Shown one piece after another: positions 63,074 through 64,000 of a DNA stretch of 64,000 nt (its first letter is position 1; each line of letters begins with the position of its first letter). The notes under the pieces are model-generated. The model made no database searches and was not told where the DNA came from. It worked only from the letters and a program-made list of their open reading frames with translations. This DNA is from Rhodobacteraceae bacterium 63075 (GTDB lineage: Bacteria > Pseudomonadota > Alphaproteobacteria > Rhodobacterales > Rhodobacteraceae), in NCBI GenBank assembly GCA_003417655.1, contig QVMW01000001.1:186001-250000 (forward strand), written 5' to 3'. The position numbers and the translations under genes were made by a program.

Positions 63074-64000
63074 ATGGCCTCCTCGAACCTGCTTGTCATC
63101 ATGTCCGACGAACATCAGGCCCGCGCCTTGGGCTGCGCCGGGCATCCGCTTGTTCAGACCCCCAATCTCGATGCGCTGGCCGCGCGCGGGATGCGGTTTA
63201 CCGATGCCTATACTCCCTCGCCCATCTGCGTGCCCGCCCGTGCCTCCTTTGCCTCGGGCCGCTATGTTCATGTGAACCGTCTTTGGGACAACGCCATGCC
63301 CTACACGGGCGAGCCAAGAGGCTGGGGGCACGCGCTGCAAGGGGCGGGCGTGCCGGTCGAATCGATCGGCAAGCTGCACTACCGCTCGGATGAAGACCCG
63401 GCCGGGTTCGACGTGGAGCATATCCCGATGCAGGTTGCGGGCGGCGTCGGTATGGTCTGGGCCTCGATCCGGCATGAGGATGAGCGCGTCACGCCCTCGA
63501 GTCGCATGCTGGGCGAATATATCGGACCCGGGCACAGCAAATATACCGACTACGACACACGGGTAACCGAGCGCACCGCGCAATGGTTCAGGGAGCGTGC
63601 AGCCTCGGGAGATGAACGCCCCTGGTGCCTCTATGTCGGGCTGGTGGCACCGCATTTCCCGTTGGTCGTGCCCCGGGAGTATTTCGATCTCTACCCGCTG
63701 GACCAGCTGCCCGATCCCAAGCTGCACCCGTCCTCGGGCTACGAGCGCCATCCCTGGGTGGAAAAGCAGAATGCCAACATGGACAGCGAAGCCCAGTTCC
63801 AGGACACGCAGGAACGGCTACGTGCAATCGCGGCCTATTATGGCCTCTGTACCTGGCTGGATCACAATATCGGGCAGATAATCTCGGCCCTGGATGCGGC
63901 CGGGCTGGGCGAGGAGACGACCGTGATCTACACCTCGGACCATGGCGACAACGTGGGCGCGCGCGGTCTTTGGGGTAAATCCAACCTCTACCAGGAAAGC
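63074..64000 (+). CDS. Second type I sulfatase (3' end beyond window)
   Basis: 309 residues are visible from ATG 63074, 2 bases after the marR stop; the frame is still open at the window end. Cys52 in ICVPARASF is the formylglycine site, with Asp12 (MSDEHQ) and Asp289-His290 (TSDHGDNVG) as metal ligands. It has no signal peptide. It differs clearly from the first sulfatase, so the two may act on different esters. Confidence 0.9.
   Translation, partial: MASSNLLVIMSDEHQARALGCAGHPLVQTPNLDALAARGMRFTDAYTPSPICVPARASFASGRYVHVNRLWDNAMPYTGEPRGWGHALQGAGVPVESIGKLHYRSDEDPAGFDVEHIPMQVAGGVGMVWASIRHEDERVTPSSRMLGEYIGPGHSKYTDYDTRVTERTAQWFRERAASGDERPWCLYVGLVAPHFPLVVPREYFDLYPLDQLPDPKLHPSSGYERHPWVEKQNANMDSEAQFQDTQERLRAIAAYYGLCTWLDHNIGQIISALDAAGLGEETTVIYTSDHGDNVGARGLWGKSNLYQES

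Overview
The window is GC-rich, gene-dense chromosomal DNA from an alphaproteobacterium, most likely a marine Rhodobacterales (Roseobacter-type) organism. Supporting signs are a CcrM methyltransferase, a petP-petR-like regulator pair, a DUF3035 lipoprotein, an NDUFS6-type zinc-finger protein, a DUF1674 protein, two polyamine-type ABC transporters and a tripartite tricarboxylate transporter. I see no rRNA, tRNA, CRISPR array, phage or insertion sequence. About 60 protein genes are supported; the first (lpxK end) and last (sulfatase) run off the window.

Layout. 1-20 kb is mostly housekeeping: lpxK end, CoA-transferase, DsbA-like thioredoxin, DUF721 (DciA-like), mutY, alkane monooxygenase, ccrM, rnhB, small envelope proteins including a membrane-tethered winged-helix protein, FMN reductase, OmpA-type lipoprotein, an AraC/alkyltransferase fusion, nth, a PfkB kinase, a solitary pstB, a sulfotransferase/GT14 glycosyltransferase pair, a zinc-finger protein, a GNAT enzyme and polA. 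20-37 kb is a uptake and catabolism region for polyamines or other organic amines. It holds potF-G-H-I plus a PuuB-like oxidase, a divergent GntR regulator, a class III aminotransferase, an ArgE-like/DoeA-like hydrolase operon, and a second Pot-type transporter whose two permeases carry large extra N-terminal regions. 37-49 kb has cobO, ilvE, petP-petR, malonyl-CoA synthetase, an EamA exporter, an AruI-like decarboxylase with a short DgoK-like gene, and deoC with a double-domain aldehyde dehydrogenase. 49-57.8 kb has an M16 protease pair, a DUF3035 lipoprotein, lspA, purH, a heparinase-like protein, rsmB and a DUF1674 gene. 57.8-64 kb is an accessory cluster: two sulfatases without signal peptides around a tctC-tctB-tctA transporter, with a MarR regulator and two matching palindromes in the divergent promoter.

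The most interesting non-coding signals are a four-copy composite hairpin repeat; a run of four perfect three-base-loop hairpins near 48.9 kb; a 132-base long-armed inverted repeat near 28.1 kb; a second two-copy repeat family between convergent genes; three GANTC sites in the ccrM promoter region; a shared ATTTGATCA motif on both sides of the GntR gene; and hairpins after each of the three solute-binding-protein genes.

The best candidate for an undescribed system is the sulfatase-TctABC-MarR cluster, which looks like import of an intact sulfate ester followed by cytoplasmic desulfation. All functional calls are from reading motifs and context; no database search was run.
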